From the NCBI GenBank assembly GCA_003229065.1, contig QIHJ01000020.1, forward strand, positions 1 through 19,537: a stretch of 19,537 bases of DNA. Direction: 5' to 3'. A program made the position numbers and the translations under genes. Positions 6,881 through 17,000 of this stretch are shown here, in pieces; position 1 is the first letter of the stretch, and each line of letters opens with the position of its first letter. Source of the stretch: Candidatus Dadabacteria bacterium. Lineage in GTDB: Bacteria; Desulfobacterota_D; UBA1144; Nemesobacterales; UBA2774. The notes below the pieces were generated by a model. It was not told the origin of the DNA and made no database searches. It saw only the letters and a program-made list of their open reading frames with translations.

Positions 6881-9085
6881 ATGCCTGACTTAAAGACCGC
6901 CAAAGAGCACGGACTCACGGAAGAAGAGTATAATAAGATTACAGATAAGCTCGGCAGGGAGCCAAACCTTACGGAGCTCGGCATACTTGCGGCCATGTGG
7001 AGCGAGCACTGCTCTTATAAAAGCTCGAAAATACATTTAAAAACACTGCCTACAAAAGGCGCGCAAGTAATCCAGGGCCCTGGGGAAAACGCGGGGATAG
7101 TAGACATAGGCGGGGGGCTATGCGCGGTGTTTAAGATGGAGAGCCATAACCACCCCTCATTTATAGAGCCGTATCAGGGAGCGGCAACGGGAGTAGGCGG
7201 AATACTGAGGGATATATTCACTATGGGAGCGCGCCCGGTAGCGATTTTGGATTCGCTCAGGTTCGGCGACCCGTCACTCCCAAAAACTAAGTATCTAGTA
7301 GACGGCGTTGTAGCAGGAATTGCAGGTTACGGCAACTGTATCGGCATACCGACGATCGGAGGCGAAGTGTACTTCGACGACTGTTACAACGGAAACCCGC
7401 TCGTAAATGTGTTCGCGCTCGGTATCGCCAAGACTGACGGTATATTCAGAGGATACGCCGAGGGTGTGGGTAACCCGGTAATCTATGTGGGTTCTAAAAC
7501 CGGACGGGACGGGATACACGGCGCCGTGATGGCATCTGAAACATTTACAAAAGAAGCTGAGGAGAAAAGACCCGCTGTTCAGGTAGGGGACCCGTTTACC
7601 GAAAAATTATTACTCGAAGCGTGCCTTGAGCTCTTTAAGACAGACGCCGTGGTAGGAATCCAGGACATGGGAGCGGCGGGACTGACCTCGTCTTCCACTG
7701 AAATGGCGGAGCGGGCTGGGACTGGGATAGAGATAGAGATAGATAAAGTGCCGAGAAGAGAAGAGTCAATGAGCGCGTATGAGGTAATGCTTTCAGAATC
7801 GCAGGAGCGTATGCTCATGGTACTCAAAAGCGGGAAGGAAGAAGTAGCGGAGAGGATTTTCAGAAAGTGGGGGCTGGATTTCAGCGTCATCGGCCAAGTA
7901 ACAGATGACAGCTCTCTTAAACTTACTGAAAAAGGCAAGCTCGTATGCGATATACCAATAAGCCTCATAGCTGAAGAAGCGCCTCTTTACGACAGAGCTT
8001 GGAGCGAGCCCGATTATCAGAGTGAGCTTAATGTCCTTAATATGTCGGATATTCCCGTACCAGGGAACTTGGGGAGGGTGCTGCTCAACCTTCTTTCATC
8101 ACCTACACTGGCAAGTAAACGCTGGATATACGAGCAGTACGATCATATGGTCAGAACAAACACCGTAGTGCTTCCGGGTGGAGACTCATCCGTAATACGG
8201 GTTAAAGATACAGACAAAGCCATTTCCATGACGGTCAACTGCAACTCGAAATACTGCTACTTAGACCCATATTGGGGCACTGCAATTGCAGTTGCGGAGT
8301 GCGCCAGAAACTTAGCGGTGTCAGGGGCCAAACCGCTTGCCATCACAGATTGTCTTAACTTCGGGAACCCTGAAAGACCCGGCGTAATGTGGCAGTTTAA
8401 ACGCTCTATTGAAGGTATGGCCGAGGCTGTGGTTAAATTCAACACCCCGGTTGTGAGCGGAAATGTGAGTTTTTATAACGAAACAGAGGATAGGGCAATC
8501 TATCCGACCCCTACGATCGGCATGGTGGGAGTAATAGATAACGTAAAGTATCTTACAAACCCGTGGTTTATGTATGAGGGAGACGTGGTAGTACTGCTCG
8601 GTGAAACCAAGGAGGAGCTTGGCGGCAGCGAGTATTTGGAGAAAATTCACGGCATGCTATGCGGCGCTCCTCCCGAGCTTGATTTCGATGCGGAATTAAA
8701 ATTGATAAACACCTTACTTAAAGCTTCTGAAATAGGTATACTACACTCTGCGCACGATCTTTCTGAAGGCGGTCTAGCAATAGCATTGGCAGAATCATGC
8801 TTCTCACCAGGCGGCAATATTGGCGTTAAAGTTCAAATACCCATTGATATGAGAGAGGACGCGGTTCTATTTTCAGAATCACAGTCAAGAGCAATTGTTA
8901 CGTTGGATGAAAGCAATCTTAATAGTCTTAGAGAGATTGCAAACGAAGCCGGACTGAAAACAGAGGTTATCGGCAAGGTCGGCGGCGATAAAATATATAT
9001 CGAGGACTTAGTGGACATATCTCTTAACGAAGCCTTTAGTGCATGGGATACGGGTTTCGAAAAAATACTCAAAAGCTATGCCTAA
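6881..9085 (+). CDS. purL: Phosphoribosylformylglycinamidine synthase subunit PurL (small type)
   Basis: PurL uses ATP and ammonia to turn FGAR into FGAM, the fourth step of purine synthesis. From the ATG at 6881 the protein has 734 residues, close to the short Bacillus type (742) rather than the fused PurLQ of E. coli (about 1,300). It therefore needs PurS and PurQ, which are not in this window. Motifs include [11 protein letters not shown] (from W40), [14 protein letters not shown] (66-79) and ESHNHPS (87-93). The second AIRS-like half has PGGDSSVIR and a terminal [16 protein letters not shown]. The reading frame stays open to an ATG at 6824, adding 19 residues, but family members begin with [12 protein letters not shown], so 6881 is preferred. 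The stop overlaps the start of purF. Confidence 0.95.
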   Translation: MPDLKTAKEHGLTEEEYNKITDKLGREPNLTELGILAAMWSEHCSYKSSKIHLKTLPTKGAQVIQGPGENAGIVDIGGGLCAVFKMESHNHPSFIEPYQGAATGVGGILRDIFTMGARPVAILDSLRFGDPSLPKTKYLVDGVVAGIAGYGNCIGIPTIGGEVYFDDCYNGNPLVNVFALGIAKTDGIFRGYAEGVGNPVIYVGSKTGRDGIHGAVMASETFTKEAEEKRPAVQVGDPFTEKLLLEACLELFKTDAVVGIQDMGAAGLTSSSTEMAERAGTGIEIEIDKVPRREESMSAYEVMLSESQERMLMVLKSGKEEVAERIFRKWGLDFSVIGQVTDDSSLKLTEKGKLVCDIPISLIAEEAPLYDRAWSEPDYQSELNVLNMSDIPVPGNLGRVLLNLLSSPTLASKRWIYEQYDHMVRTNTVVLPGGDSSVIRVKDTDKAISMTVNCNSKYCYLDPYWGTAIAVAECARNLAVSGAKPLAITDCLNFGNPERPGVMWQFKRSIEGMAEAVVKFNTPVVSGNVSFYNETEDRAIYPTPTIGMVGVIDNVKYLTNPWFMYEGDVVVLLGETKEELGGSEYLEKIHGMLCGAPPELDFDAELKLINTLLKASEIGILHSAHDLSEGGLAIALAESCFSPGGNIGVKVQIPIDMREDAVLFSESQSRAIVTLDESNLNSLREIANEAGLKTEVIGKVGGDKIYIEDLVDISLNEAFSAWDTGFEKILKSYA

Positions 9086-10493
9086 GCTCAAAGAAGAGTG
9101 CGGAGTTTTCGGTATTTTCGACCATGCCGAGGCCTCGAACTTAACCTATCTAGGCCTTCATGCGCTTCAGCACAGAGGACAAGAAAGCGCCGGAATTGTG
9201 ACCTCAGACGGCGTTAACCTCCATAAACACAGGGCTATGGGGCTCGTATCCGACATCTTTTCTGAAGACGTGCTTGCAGGCCTCCCCGGGAGAAGCGCCA
9301 TAGGGCACGTCCGGTACTCCACCACAGGATCGAGTCAGACCAAGAATATGCAGCCGATCGTTATAAACTATTTCAGGGGTGCCCTGTCAATAGCGCATAA
9401 CGGTAATCTGACCAATGCGAAGACTCTACGTGACGAGCTCGAGGGTGAGGGAGCAATATTTCAATCCACCACAGATACGGAAGTTATAGTTCACCTGATA
9501 GCAAAGTCCAAGGAAGAAAAACTCGTGCAGCGGGTCATCGAAGCGCTGTCCAGATGTAAAGGTGCTTATTCTCTTATGTTTCTCACTCCCGAAATGATGA
9601 TCGCGGCAAGAGACCCATACGGATTCAGACCGCTTGTTATGGGCAAGCTCGGGGATTCCCCGGTGTTCGCTTCCGAGACATGCGCGTTTGATCTGATTGA
9701 GGCTGAGTTTGTAAGAGAGATCGAGCCCGGAGAGATAGTCATCGTCGATGAGAAAGGTGTTGAATCATTTAAGCCCTTCGGAGAGCAAAAGCACTCGTAC
9801 TGTGTTTTCGAATATATATACTTTGCCCGCCCGGATAGTTTTTTAACCGGAAGAAATGTATATCAGGTAAGAAAGAGCCTGGGCAAACAGCTTGCCCAAG
9901 AGCATCCGGCAGAGGCTGATATAGTTGTAGCGGTCCCGGACTCGGGAGTGCCGTCGGCGATGGGTTTTGCAGAGGAAACAGGGCTTCCGCTCGAGCTTGG
10001 ACTACTAAGGAGCCACTACATGGGGAGGACATTCATTGAACCCCAGCAGTCGATCAGAAACTTTGGAGTTAAGCTTAAGCTAAACGCTATCAGGGAAGTG
10101 CTCGACGGAAAGAGGGTCGTTATAGTCGATGATTCTATCGTAAGGGGAACAACCAGCAGGAAGATAGTGAAGATGATACGCGCCGCAGGGGCAAAAGAGA
10201 TACATATGAGGATAAGCTCGCCGCCAACCAAGTTCTCCTGCTATTACGGTATAGATACTCCGATTAAAGAAGAGCTCATTGCAAACTCTCTCGATACCGA
10301 TGAGATAAGAAAGTATATAACTTCTGATTCACTTGGGTACTTGAGCATGGAAGGCGTAATGAAAGCGGTCAACAGCTCAAAGAACGTAAACGGAAAAGAG
10401 CACTTTTGTAACGCATGTTTTACGGGAAAATATCCGGTCGAGCTTACAGACCAGAAAGCCAAGATTAATCAGCTCAAACTTTTCGGTGAGTGA
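9078..10493 (+). CDS. purF: Amidophosphoribosyltransferase PurF
   Basis: PurF makes 5-phosphoribosylamine from PRPP and glutamine, the first committed purine step. The preferred ATG at 9078 gives 471 residues; a GTG 39 bases upstream is also in frame but adds non-conserved sequence. A seven-residue propeptide (MPKLKEE) precedes C8 of CGVFGIF, which becomes the N-terminal nucleophile after removal. The glutaminase half (about 8-235) has [10 protein letters not shown] and HNGNLTN. The PRPP loop [13 protein letters not shown] is at 348-360. C242, C388, C444 and C447 match the 4Fe-4S ligands of the Bacillus enzyme, so this is the oxygen-sensitive iron-sulfur type, not the E. coli type. The start overlaps the purL stop by eight bases, suggesting coupled translation; no Shine-Dalgarno is seen. 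Confidence 0.96.
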   Translation: MPKLKEECGVFGIFDHAEASNLTYLGLHALQHRGQESAGIVTSDGVNLHKHRAMGLVSDIFSEDVLAGLPGRSAIGHVRYSTTGSSQTKNMQPIVINYFRGALSIAHNGNLTNAKTLRDELEGEGAIFQSTTDTEVIVHLIAKSKEEKLVQRVIEALSRCKGAYSLMFLTPEMMIAARDPYGFRPLVMGKLGDSPVFASETCAFDLIEAEFVREIEPGEIVIVDEKGVESFKPFGEQKHSYCVFEYIYFARPDSFLTGRNVYQVRKSLGKQLAQEHPAEADIVVAVPDSGVPSAMGFAEETGLPLELGLLRSHYMGRTFIEPQQSIRNFGVKLKLNAIREVLDGKRVVIVDDSIVRGTTSRKIVKMIRAAGAKEIHMRISSPPTKFSCYYGIDTPIKEELIANSLDTDEIRKYITSDSLGYLSMEGVMKAVNSSKNVNGKEHFCNACFTGKYPVELTDQKAKINQLKLFGE

Positions 10494-10548
10494 GTAATCT
10501 GATAAGGCTGACTTAAATTCTGCCAGTTAACTGATTGGTCGGCAAGCA

Positions 10549-11202
10549 CTATTTATTTTCCACTGAAGATTCAAAGCTATAAGCAAACCTGTCAAGAACC
10601 TCGCTTTCCTTCTCTGCTACTATTTCACGCAGCTCCGGGTCATAGTAATCACTGTAGTGTGTGCGTTTGCCCTTATTAACCCTGGGGTAGTAGTTCGTAA
10701 GAAATCTCATAAATAGTGGCGGCTCTGCTATATCTGAAAGGATATTCAGAAAATCCTCCCTTAAGTTCTCGAATTTCCCAAATTTTATCTTGTCCAAATC
10801 CTCGCCGAACATGGAATGTATATAAGAGGTGTAGGCTCCTACAGGCCTTCCATAAAGCTTAATGTAATCAATACCGAAATACTTATTATAATCTACGTCA
10901 ACAACGTTCATAATAGTGCTTTTGAAATCCAAATTCCCATCGTCGGAAACATTATTGAAAAAATCGTGCGGGTAGACGTGCTTACTAAATATGTACCACG
11001 ATACGTACCAGTCATATGGGTTTCTCACGAAACCGAAAACCGGAAGCGACTTGTGCGTGTCGGGGCAGTGCACATAATCAAGGTGTTTACCGGGAGAAGA
11101 AAGCTCCCAGCTCTTGGGCGCCGATAAATTCAATATTTTTCGGACAAAAGAACCTCCGGACTTTGGGAAGTGAAGAAAAACGAAATATTTACTGAGAACC
11201 AT
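10549..11202 (-). CDS. Sulfotransferase family protein
   Basis: A 217-residue cytosolic-type sulfotransferase, counted from the ATG at 11202. The PAPS 5'-phosphosulfate loop is FPKSGGS with K14 followed by G16-G17-S18. The 3'-phosphate-binding segment is FVRNPYDWYVS with R60 and S68. Later KFENLREDF and a C-terminal YYDPELREIVAEKESEVLDRF-type segment are also typical of this superfamily. The acceptor cannot be told from sequence; bacterial members sulfate lipids, sugars or peptides. An in-frame TTG at 11241 would add 13 hydrophobic residues, but it overlaps a candidate -35 and family members start just before the P-loop. The gene looks AT-richer than its neighbours and has no sulfation partner (PAPS synthesis or glycosyltransferase genes) nearby, so lateral gain is possible but unproven. 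Confidence 0.85.
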   Translation of the reverse strand: MVLSKYFVFLHFPKSGGSFVRKILNLSAPKSWELSSPGKHLDYVHCPDTHKSLPVFGFVRNPYDWYVSWYIFSKHVYPHDFFNNVSDDGNLDFKSTIMNVVDVDYNKYFGIDYIKLYGRPVGAYTSYIHSMFGEDLDKIKFGKFENLREDFLNILSDIAEPPLFMRFLTNYYPRVNKGKRTHYSDYYDPELREIVAEKESEVLDRFAYSFESSVENK

Positions 11203-11213
11203 TTGAGATATTA

Positions 11214-11241
11214 ATATTATGGAATCTAAGCTAAAAATCAA
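11214..11241 (-). promoter_or_regulatory. Candidate promoter for the sulfotransferase gene
   Basis: On the minus strand TTGATT (11236-11241), a 16-base spacer and TAATAT (11214-11219) place the start near 11207, about five bases before the ATG at 11202. Each hexamer matches consensus at 4 of 6 positions. If used, it gives an almost leaderless message and rules out the longer TTG-initiated protein. Confidence 0.4.
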
Positions 11242-11289
11242 AAGAAGGCATCATTAGCTCTTTATTGAGACATTTGTGTAAAGATGTTA

Positions 11290-13998
11290 TCAAATCAGCT
11301 CGTTTAGCTTCTGAAGCACGTCTTCCATCTTTTTTCTCTGGAAGGAAAGCTCGTCAAACTTGTCCCTCTCTTTTTGGACTACGTCTTCAGGCGCTCGTTC
11401 AAGGAATTCTGAACTCCCAAGCTTCTTTTCTGTACGCTCAAGATCCTTTGCGAGCTTTCCGATCTCTTTTTTTATCCTCTCCGATTCCTTTTCCACATCG
11501 ATCAGACCCTCGACAGGTAAAAATAGCTCCACGCCCGGAATCACCTGAACGACCGCTTTTTCGGGCTTTCCTTTATATCTTAACTCGAGACCGGATAAGG
11601 AGGCGGAATGGAGAATAAAATCTCGGTTTGACTCAATCTGTTTTCCTATACCGGAGCTTTCAGGGATAAGAGTCATGCTTACCTTTTCAGAAGGATGAAG
11701 CCCAATCACAGCCCTTAAGTTCCTTACACCGGCCACAATCGCTTTTATGAACTCGAACTCTTTATGAGCATCTTTAAATACGGGCACGCTTTCGGAATCA
11801 GGGAACGAGCTCGTTACTATGCTCTTTGTAGTCACGCAATCAACGCCCTTTAACCCTACTCCGAACTCCCTGAGCTTATGATAGAGCTCCTCTGTTACGA
11901 AAGGAGAGACGGGATGGAGCAACTGTAAAGAGCTTGTAAGCACCCGCACGAGTATGTGCCTTGTCTTTTGTTTTTCCCGGGCGTCGTCTCCGTACAAGGC
12001 AGGTTTCACTGCTTCTATGTACCAATCGCAGTATTCAGCCCAGAAAAATTGATAGATAGCCCCCGCAGCCTTGTCGAACTCGTACTCTTCAAAGGATTCC
12101 TCCACCAATGTTATAGTACGATTAAGCTCCGTGAGTATCCATTTGTCGTACGTTGAGAGCTCTTCAACCGAGGGTGTGAAATCCGGATTGTATCCTTCCA
12201 AGTTCATTATAAGAAACCTGGATGCGTTCCAGAGCTTGTTTATAAAGTTTCTATACCCCTGAATGACAGACATGGAGAGCTTTATGTCCCTACCCTGAGT
12301 ACACTGGGCAGTTAGCGTGAATCTGAGCGCATCCGCACCGTATTCCTCTATGACGTCGATGGGGTCTATCACATTACCCTTGGTCTTACTCATCTTCTGG
12401 CCCTTTTCGTCCCTTATGAGACCGTGAATGTAAACGTCCTTAAATGGGACGTCGTCCATGAATTTAATCCCCTGCATGATCATACGGGCCACCCAAAAGA
12501 AGATAATGTCAAACCCTGTAACCAGTACGTCGGTTGGATAATACTTCTTTAGCTCAGTCGTCATCTCTGGCCATCCGAGTGTGGAAAATGGCCAGAGTCC
12601 GGAGGAAAACCAGGTGTCTAAAACATCTGAGTCCTGAGTAAGCGGCACGTCTTCTCCGTAGTGTTCTCTTGCCAATTTTAGCGCTTCATCCTCTGAAAGC
12701 GCAACGAAAACTTCTCCGCCGGGCCCGTACCAGGCCGGTATCTGGTGTCCCCACCAGAGCTGACGCGAGATGCACCAGGGCTCGATATTGCGGAGCCATT
12801 CAAAATAAGTGTTCTCCCAGTATTTCGGAACAAATTTAATACGGCCATCCTCTACGGCTTCTATAGCCGGGACGGCTAGTTTCTTTGCGTCCACATACCA
12901 TTGATCGGTAAGCCAGGGCTCAATCACTACGCCCGAGCGGTCTCCGAATGGTACGGTATGATCGGTGTCTTCTATAGTTACAAGCAGCCCGAGCGCATCC
13001 ATATCTTCTATTATGCGCTTTCGCGCCTCGAACCTTTCCATTCCCCTGTACGCTTCAGGTGTGTTCTCGTTCAAATGAGCTGTAGAATCGAAAATATTGA
13101 TGATAGGAAGCTCATGCCTAAGTCCCACTTCAAAGTCGTTAAAGTCATGGGCGGGCGTGATCTTTACAGCGCCGCTTCCCTTTTCGGGGTCGCTGTACTC
13201 GTCTGCAACTATAGGTATTTCACGTTTCACTAATGGTAATACCGCATATTCCCCTACAAGGTGTTTATACCTTGCGTCCTCCGGATGAACGGCCACAGCA
13301 GTGTCTCCGAGCATTGTTTCGGGCCTCGTAGTGGCAACCGTAATATATTGGCCTTTAGAGCCCAAGACCGGGTATTTGAAGTGCCATAAATGACCCCTCA
13401 TATCACGCTGCTCCACTTCGAGATCTGAAACCGCTGTCCTGAGCTTAGGGTCCCAGTTAACTAGCCGCTTGTCCTTATATATCAGTTTCTGCCGGTAAAG
13501 CTCCACAAAAACTTGCCTGACCGCTTGGGAGAGCCCTTCATCCATCGTGAATCGCTCTTTATCCCAATCGGGCATCGCTCCGAGCCTCCTGAGCTGAGTA
13601 GTAATCCTGCCTCCGGACTCCTCTTTCCACTCCCAGACTCTACTCAGGAATTTATCTCTACCCATCTCGATCCGCGACTCGCCTTCTTTCTCAAGCTCGC
13701 GCTCAACGACCATCTGAGTCGCGATCCCAGCATGGTCAGTACCCGGCACCCAAAGCGCGTCAAACCCTTTCATACGTTTATAGCGTATTAAAATATCCTG
13801 TATGGTGTAATCGAGTGCATGGCCGATATGAAGTGAACCCGTCACATTGGGAGGGGGTATCACTATGGTATAGGGTGTTTTTTCAGAGGCGGTCGAGGCT
13901 TTGTAGTAACCCTCTTCCATCCAGTTTGCGTACCACTTCTCTTCAACCTTCTTGGGATTATAAGCCTTATCCATATCGGTTTTGCGCTCAGAACTCAT
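11290..13998 (-). CDS. valS: Valine--tRNA ligase
   Basis: A 902-residue class I synthetase that charges tRNA-Val. The HIGH motif is at 57-60 within PPPNVTGSLHIGHAL. The KMSKS loop is present as KMSKT at 535-539, a conservative variant. The CP1 editing domain (about 200-360) has TTRPETMLGDTAVAVHP and GSGAVKITPAHDFND, needed to clear Thr-tRNA-Val. The anticodon-binding helical domain follows at about 610-760. The C-terminal 65 residues are heptad-like and charged, matching the tRNA-binding coiled-coil arm of bacterial ValRS. A second ATG at 13974 (894 residues, beginning MDKAYNPKKVEEKWY) fits the family N-terminus equally well; neither has a clear Shine-Dalgarno. It lies 78 bases after rpoC on the same strand. 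Confidence 0.97.
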   Translation of the reverse strand: MSSERKTDMDKAYNPKKVEEKWYANWMEEGYYKASTASEKTPYTIVIPPPNVTGSLHIGHALDYTIQDILIRYKRMKGFDALWVPGTDHAGIATQMVVERELEKEGESRIEMGRDKFLSRVWEWKEESGGRITTQLRRLGAMPDWDKERFTMDEGLSQAVRQVFVELYRQKLIYKDKRLVNWDPKLRTAVSDLEVEQRDMRGHLWHFKYPVLGSKGQYITVATTRPETMLGDTAVAVHPEDARYKHLVGEYAVLPLVKREIPIVADEYSDPEKGSGAVKITPAHDFNDFEVGLRHELPIINIFDSTAHLNENTPEAYRGMERFEARKRIIEDMDALGLLVTIEDTDHTVPFGDRSGVVIEPWLTDQWYVDAKKLAVPAIEAVEDGRIKFVPKYWENTYFEWLRNIEPWCISRQLWWGHQIPAWYGPGGEVFVALSEDEALKLAREHYGEDVPLTQDSDVLDTWFSSGLWPFSTLGWPEMTTELKKYYPTDVLVTGFDIIFFWVARMIMQGIKFMDDVPFKDVYIHGLIRDEKGQKMSKTKGNVIDPIDVIEEYGADALRFTLTAQCTQGRDIKLSMSVIQGYRNFINKLWNASRFLIMNLEGYNPDFTPSVEELSTYDKWILTELNRTITLVEESFEEYEFDKAAGAIYQFFWAEYCDWYIEAVKPALYGDDAREKQKTRHILVRVLTSSLQLLHPVSPFVTEELYHKLREFGVGLKGVDCVTTKSIVTSSFPDSESVPVFKDAHKEFEFIKAIVAGVRNLRAVIGLHPSEKVSMTLIPESSGIGKQIESNRDFILHSASLSGLELRYKGKPEKAVVQVIPGVELFLPVEGLIDVEKESERIKKEIGKLAKDLERTEKKLGSSEFLERAPEDVVQKERDKFDELSFQRKKMEDVLQKLNELI

Positions 13999-14029
13999 GT
14001 TGAGATATATGGTACAGAATTGAGAATAT

Positions 14030-14062
14030 GGGATTAGAGCCGGAACACCTGACCCTAATCCC
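14030..14062 (-). other. Hairpin between rpoC and valS
   Basis: The 8-bp inverted repeat CTAATCCC/GGGATTAG (arms 14055-14062 and 14030-14037) encloses a 17-base loop. In the rpoC-to-valS transcript it lies just after the rpoC stop. No U-run follows on the minus strand, so it is at best a weak or factor-dependent terminator, or an RNA processing site separating rpoBC from valS. Confidence 0.4.
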
Positions 14063-14076
14063 CAAACTGTTATTTT

Positions 14077-17000
14077 CTATTCTTCTTCCACAGAAGCTGT
14101 GGTCGGAACGGGTACTTCAAGAACGGGCACTTCAACATCGATGTTCTTGTATATCGGAAGCCCCGTGCCGGCAGGTATCAGTCTACCCATAATAACATTT
14201 TCCTTGAGCCCCCTGAGATTATCCACTTTACCCTCGCATGCGGCTTCGGTCAACACCCTGGTTGTTTCCTGGAAAGACGCCGCTGAAAGCCAGCTGTCAG
14301 TACTGAGCGATGCTCTGGTGATGCCCAGAAGCAGAGGCTCTGCGGACGCCGGTCTTCCGCCCTGGTCTAATATCCTTTCATTCTCTTCGAAGAAGAGATG
14401 TTTTTCAACAGCTTCCCCGACAAGAAGAGTCGTATCCCCCGGATCTTTGATCCTGACACGTTTGAGCATCTGCCTTACAATTGCTTCTATGTGTTTATCG
14501 TTTATCTTCACGCCCTGGAGCCTGTAAACTTCCTGGATTTCATCAACCAGGTAACGGGTCAGCGCTCTTTCTCCCCTTATGCTGAGGATGTCATGTGGGT
14601 TTATCGAACCGTCCACAAGCTGGTCGCCCGAGCTTACCTGCTCACCCTCTCTTACGAGTACGTGCTTACCTCTTGGAGCAAGGTATTCTTTGGGTTCACC
14701 GATTTCAGGAGTAACAACCACTCTCCTCTTTCCTTTTAGGTCTTTTCCGTAACTTACAATACCGTCGATTTCCGTTACAACTGCGGGATCCTTCGGTATC
14801 CTGGCTTCGAAGAGCTCTGCCACTCTGGGCAGTCCGCCCGTGATATCCTTAGTCTTAGCTGTGGCTCTTGCTATCTTGGCCACAATATCGCCTGCGTTTA
14901 CAGGGTCGCCTTCGTTCTTTTCGATAATGGCACCTATCGGAAGAGAATACTGAATGTTCTTTCCGTCATTTGTTCTTATGAGGATTCCAGGGTGCATTTC
15001 CAGATTCTTGGTTTCTATAACAACTTTTTTATAAATACCCGTTACTTCATCAACCTGTTCTTTTAGGCTAACGCCCTGCTCTAAATCAACGAAGCCGATG
15101 GTGCCGTCAAATTCGGCAATGAACGGAGTTGTGTAGGGGTCCCACTCAGCCATAAGCTGACCTTCTTTTACCTTGTCACCTTCGGAAATCTTGAGCTTCG
15201 CGCCCAAAGCAAGCGGGTACCTTTCTCTTTCGTATCCTTTATCATCTACAATTAATAATATCCCCGTACGGTTACTCACGACTTGTCCGCCGTCTTTAGT
15301 GGAAACTGTTTTCACCTTTTGGAACTGAACGATGCCCTTGTGAGTGCTTTCTAGAGTACTTTCCGCCGCCCTCTGTGAAGCTGCGCCTCCAATGTGGAAG
15401 GTTCTCATAGTAAGCTGGGTTCCGGGCTCTCCGATAGACTGAGCCGCAATGATTCCCACTGCCTCACCGATGTTTACGAGCTTACCCGTAGCCAGATTCC
15501 TGCCGTAACAAAGAACACAGACGCCGATTCTTGTCTCGCAGGTAAGCACCGAGCGGATCCTAATCTCTGTTATACCGCCCGCTTCATCAATACTTGAAGC
15601 CGCCTGCTCGTCTATCTCCTGGTTACTCCTTACTATGACTTCCCCGCTTACGGGATCACTTACATCCTCGAGCGTCACTCTGCCCAAAACTCTCTCACCT
15701 ACCCTCTCAATGATTTCTCCGCCTTCAACGAGGTCACTAACCGTGATACCCTCAAGGGTAGCGCAGTCATATTCTTTTATCATTACATCTTGGGCAACGT
15801 CGATAAGTCTCCTTGTAAGGTAACCTGCGTTTGCCGTCTTAAGCGCTGTGTCTGCCAATCCTTTTCTGGCTCCGTGTGTGGAAATAAAGTACTGGAGTAC
15901 CGTAAGACCCTCACGGAAGTTTGATGTGATCGGTGTCTCGATGATCTCACCCGAAGGTTTAGCCATAAGTCCCCTCATACCGGCAAGCTGCCTAACCTGT
16001 GTCTGGCTGCCTCTGGCGCCTGAATCGATCATCATGTATATGGGATTTGAGCTTGTTCCTTTCTTGGTTTTACCTTCAGTATCTATCATTTCTTCAAAAG
16101 ATATGTCCTTCATCATCTGCTGGGCTATCTCGTCACTTGTACGCGCCCAGATATCGATCACTTTGTTGTACCTTTCACCGTCCGTGATAAGACCCTGTGA
16201 ATATTGATTTTGCACCTTCAAAACTTCATCCCGAGCCTTTTGCAAAAGCTCGTTCTTCTTCTCGGGGATCTTCATGTCGTCAATCGATATCGATATGCCT
16301 GATATTGTCGAGTACTTAAACCCGAGAGTTCTCATACGGTCTGCGAGAAGCACTGTGCTTTTCCCGCCGGCTACCCTGAAGCAGCTGTCTACAAGCTCCT
16401 CTATAGCCCTCTTAGTCATAACTTTGTTAACCAGCTCAAATGGGATATCTTTGGGTATTATATCATATAAGAGCACTCTGCCTGCTGTGGTTTCATACAT
16501 TTTTTCGTTGATACGCACCCGGATCTGGGCGTGTATACCGATCTCGCCCGAATCATAGGCCATCTGAACTTCATTGATGCCCGAGAATATCTTGCCGTCG
16601 CCTTTCTCGACCGCCATGTCTCGGGTCATGTAGTAGATTCCGAGCACAATATCCTGTGTCGGAAGGATGATGGGCTTACCGTGAGCGGGGGAAAGGATAT
16701 TGTTTGTCGACATAACGAGCGTCCTGCACTCGGTCTGTGCCTCTATAGAAAGAGGAACATGAACAGCCATCTGATCACCGTCAAAGTCCGCATTGTACGC
16801 GGGACATACCAAGGGGTGGATCTGTATGGCTTTGTCTTCTATTAATATAGGCTCGAATGCCTGGATGCTCAGGCGGTGAAGTGTCGGAGCTCGGTTTAAG
16901 AGAACCGGGTGCTCCTTAATGACCTCATCCAGTGCGTCCCATACAATCGGGGCTTCCTGCTCGACCAGCTTCTTAGCTATTTTTATAGTCGCGGCAGCTC

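Noticed and set aside
6784..6996. Minus-strand open frame of 70 codons across the purL start
   Set aside because: It covers the purL promoter and N-terminus in antisense and has no motif or ribosome-binding site.
10494..10548. Possible terminator between purF and the sulfotransferase gene
   Set aside because: Only a short palindrome (CAGTTAACTG) and a 4-bp TGCC/GGCA pairing are present, with no U-run; too weak to call.
11265..11618. Plus-strand open frame of 117 codons antisense to the valS 3' end
   Set aside because: It overlaps the conserved coiled-coil coding region of valS and shows no protein family features.
14099..14739. Plus-strand open frames antisense to rpoC
   Set aside because: They are low-complexity Ser/Leu-rich translations opposite a conserved gene, a normal by-product of its codon use.
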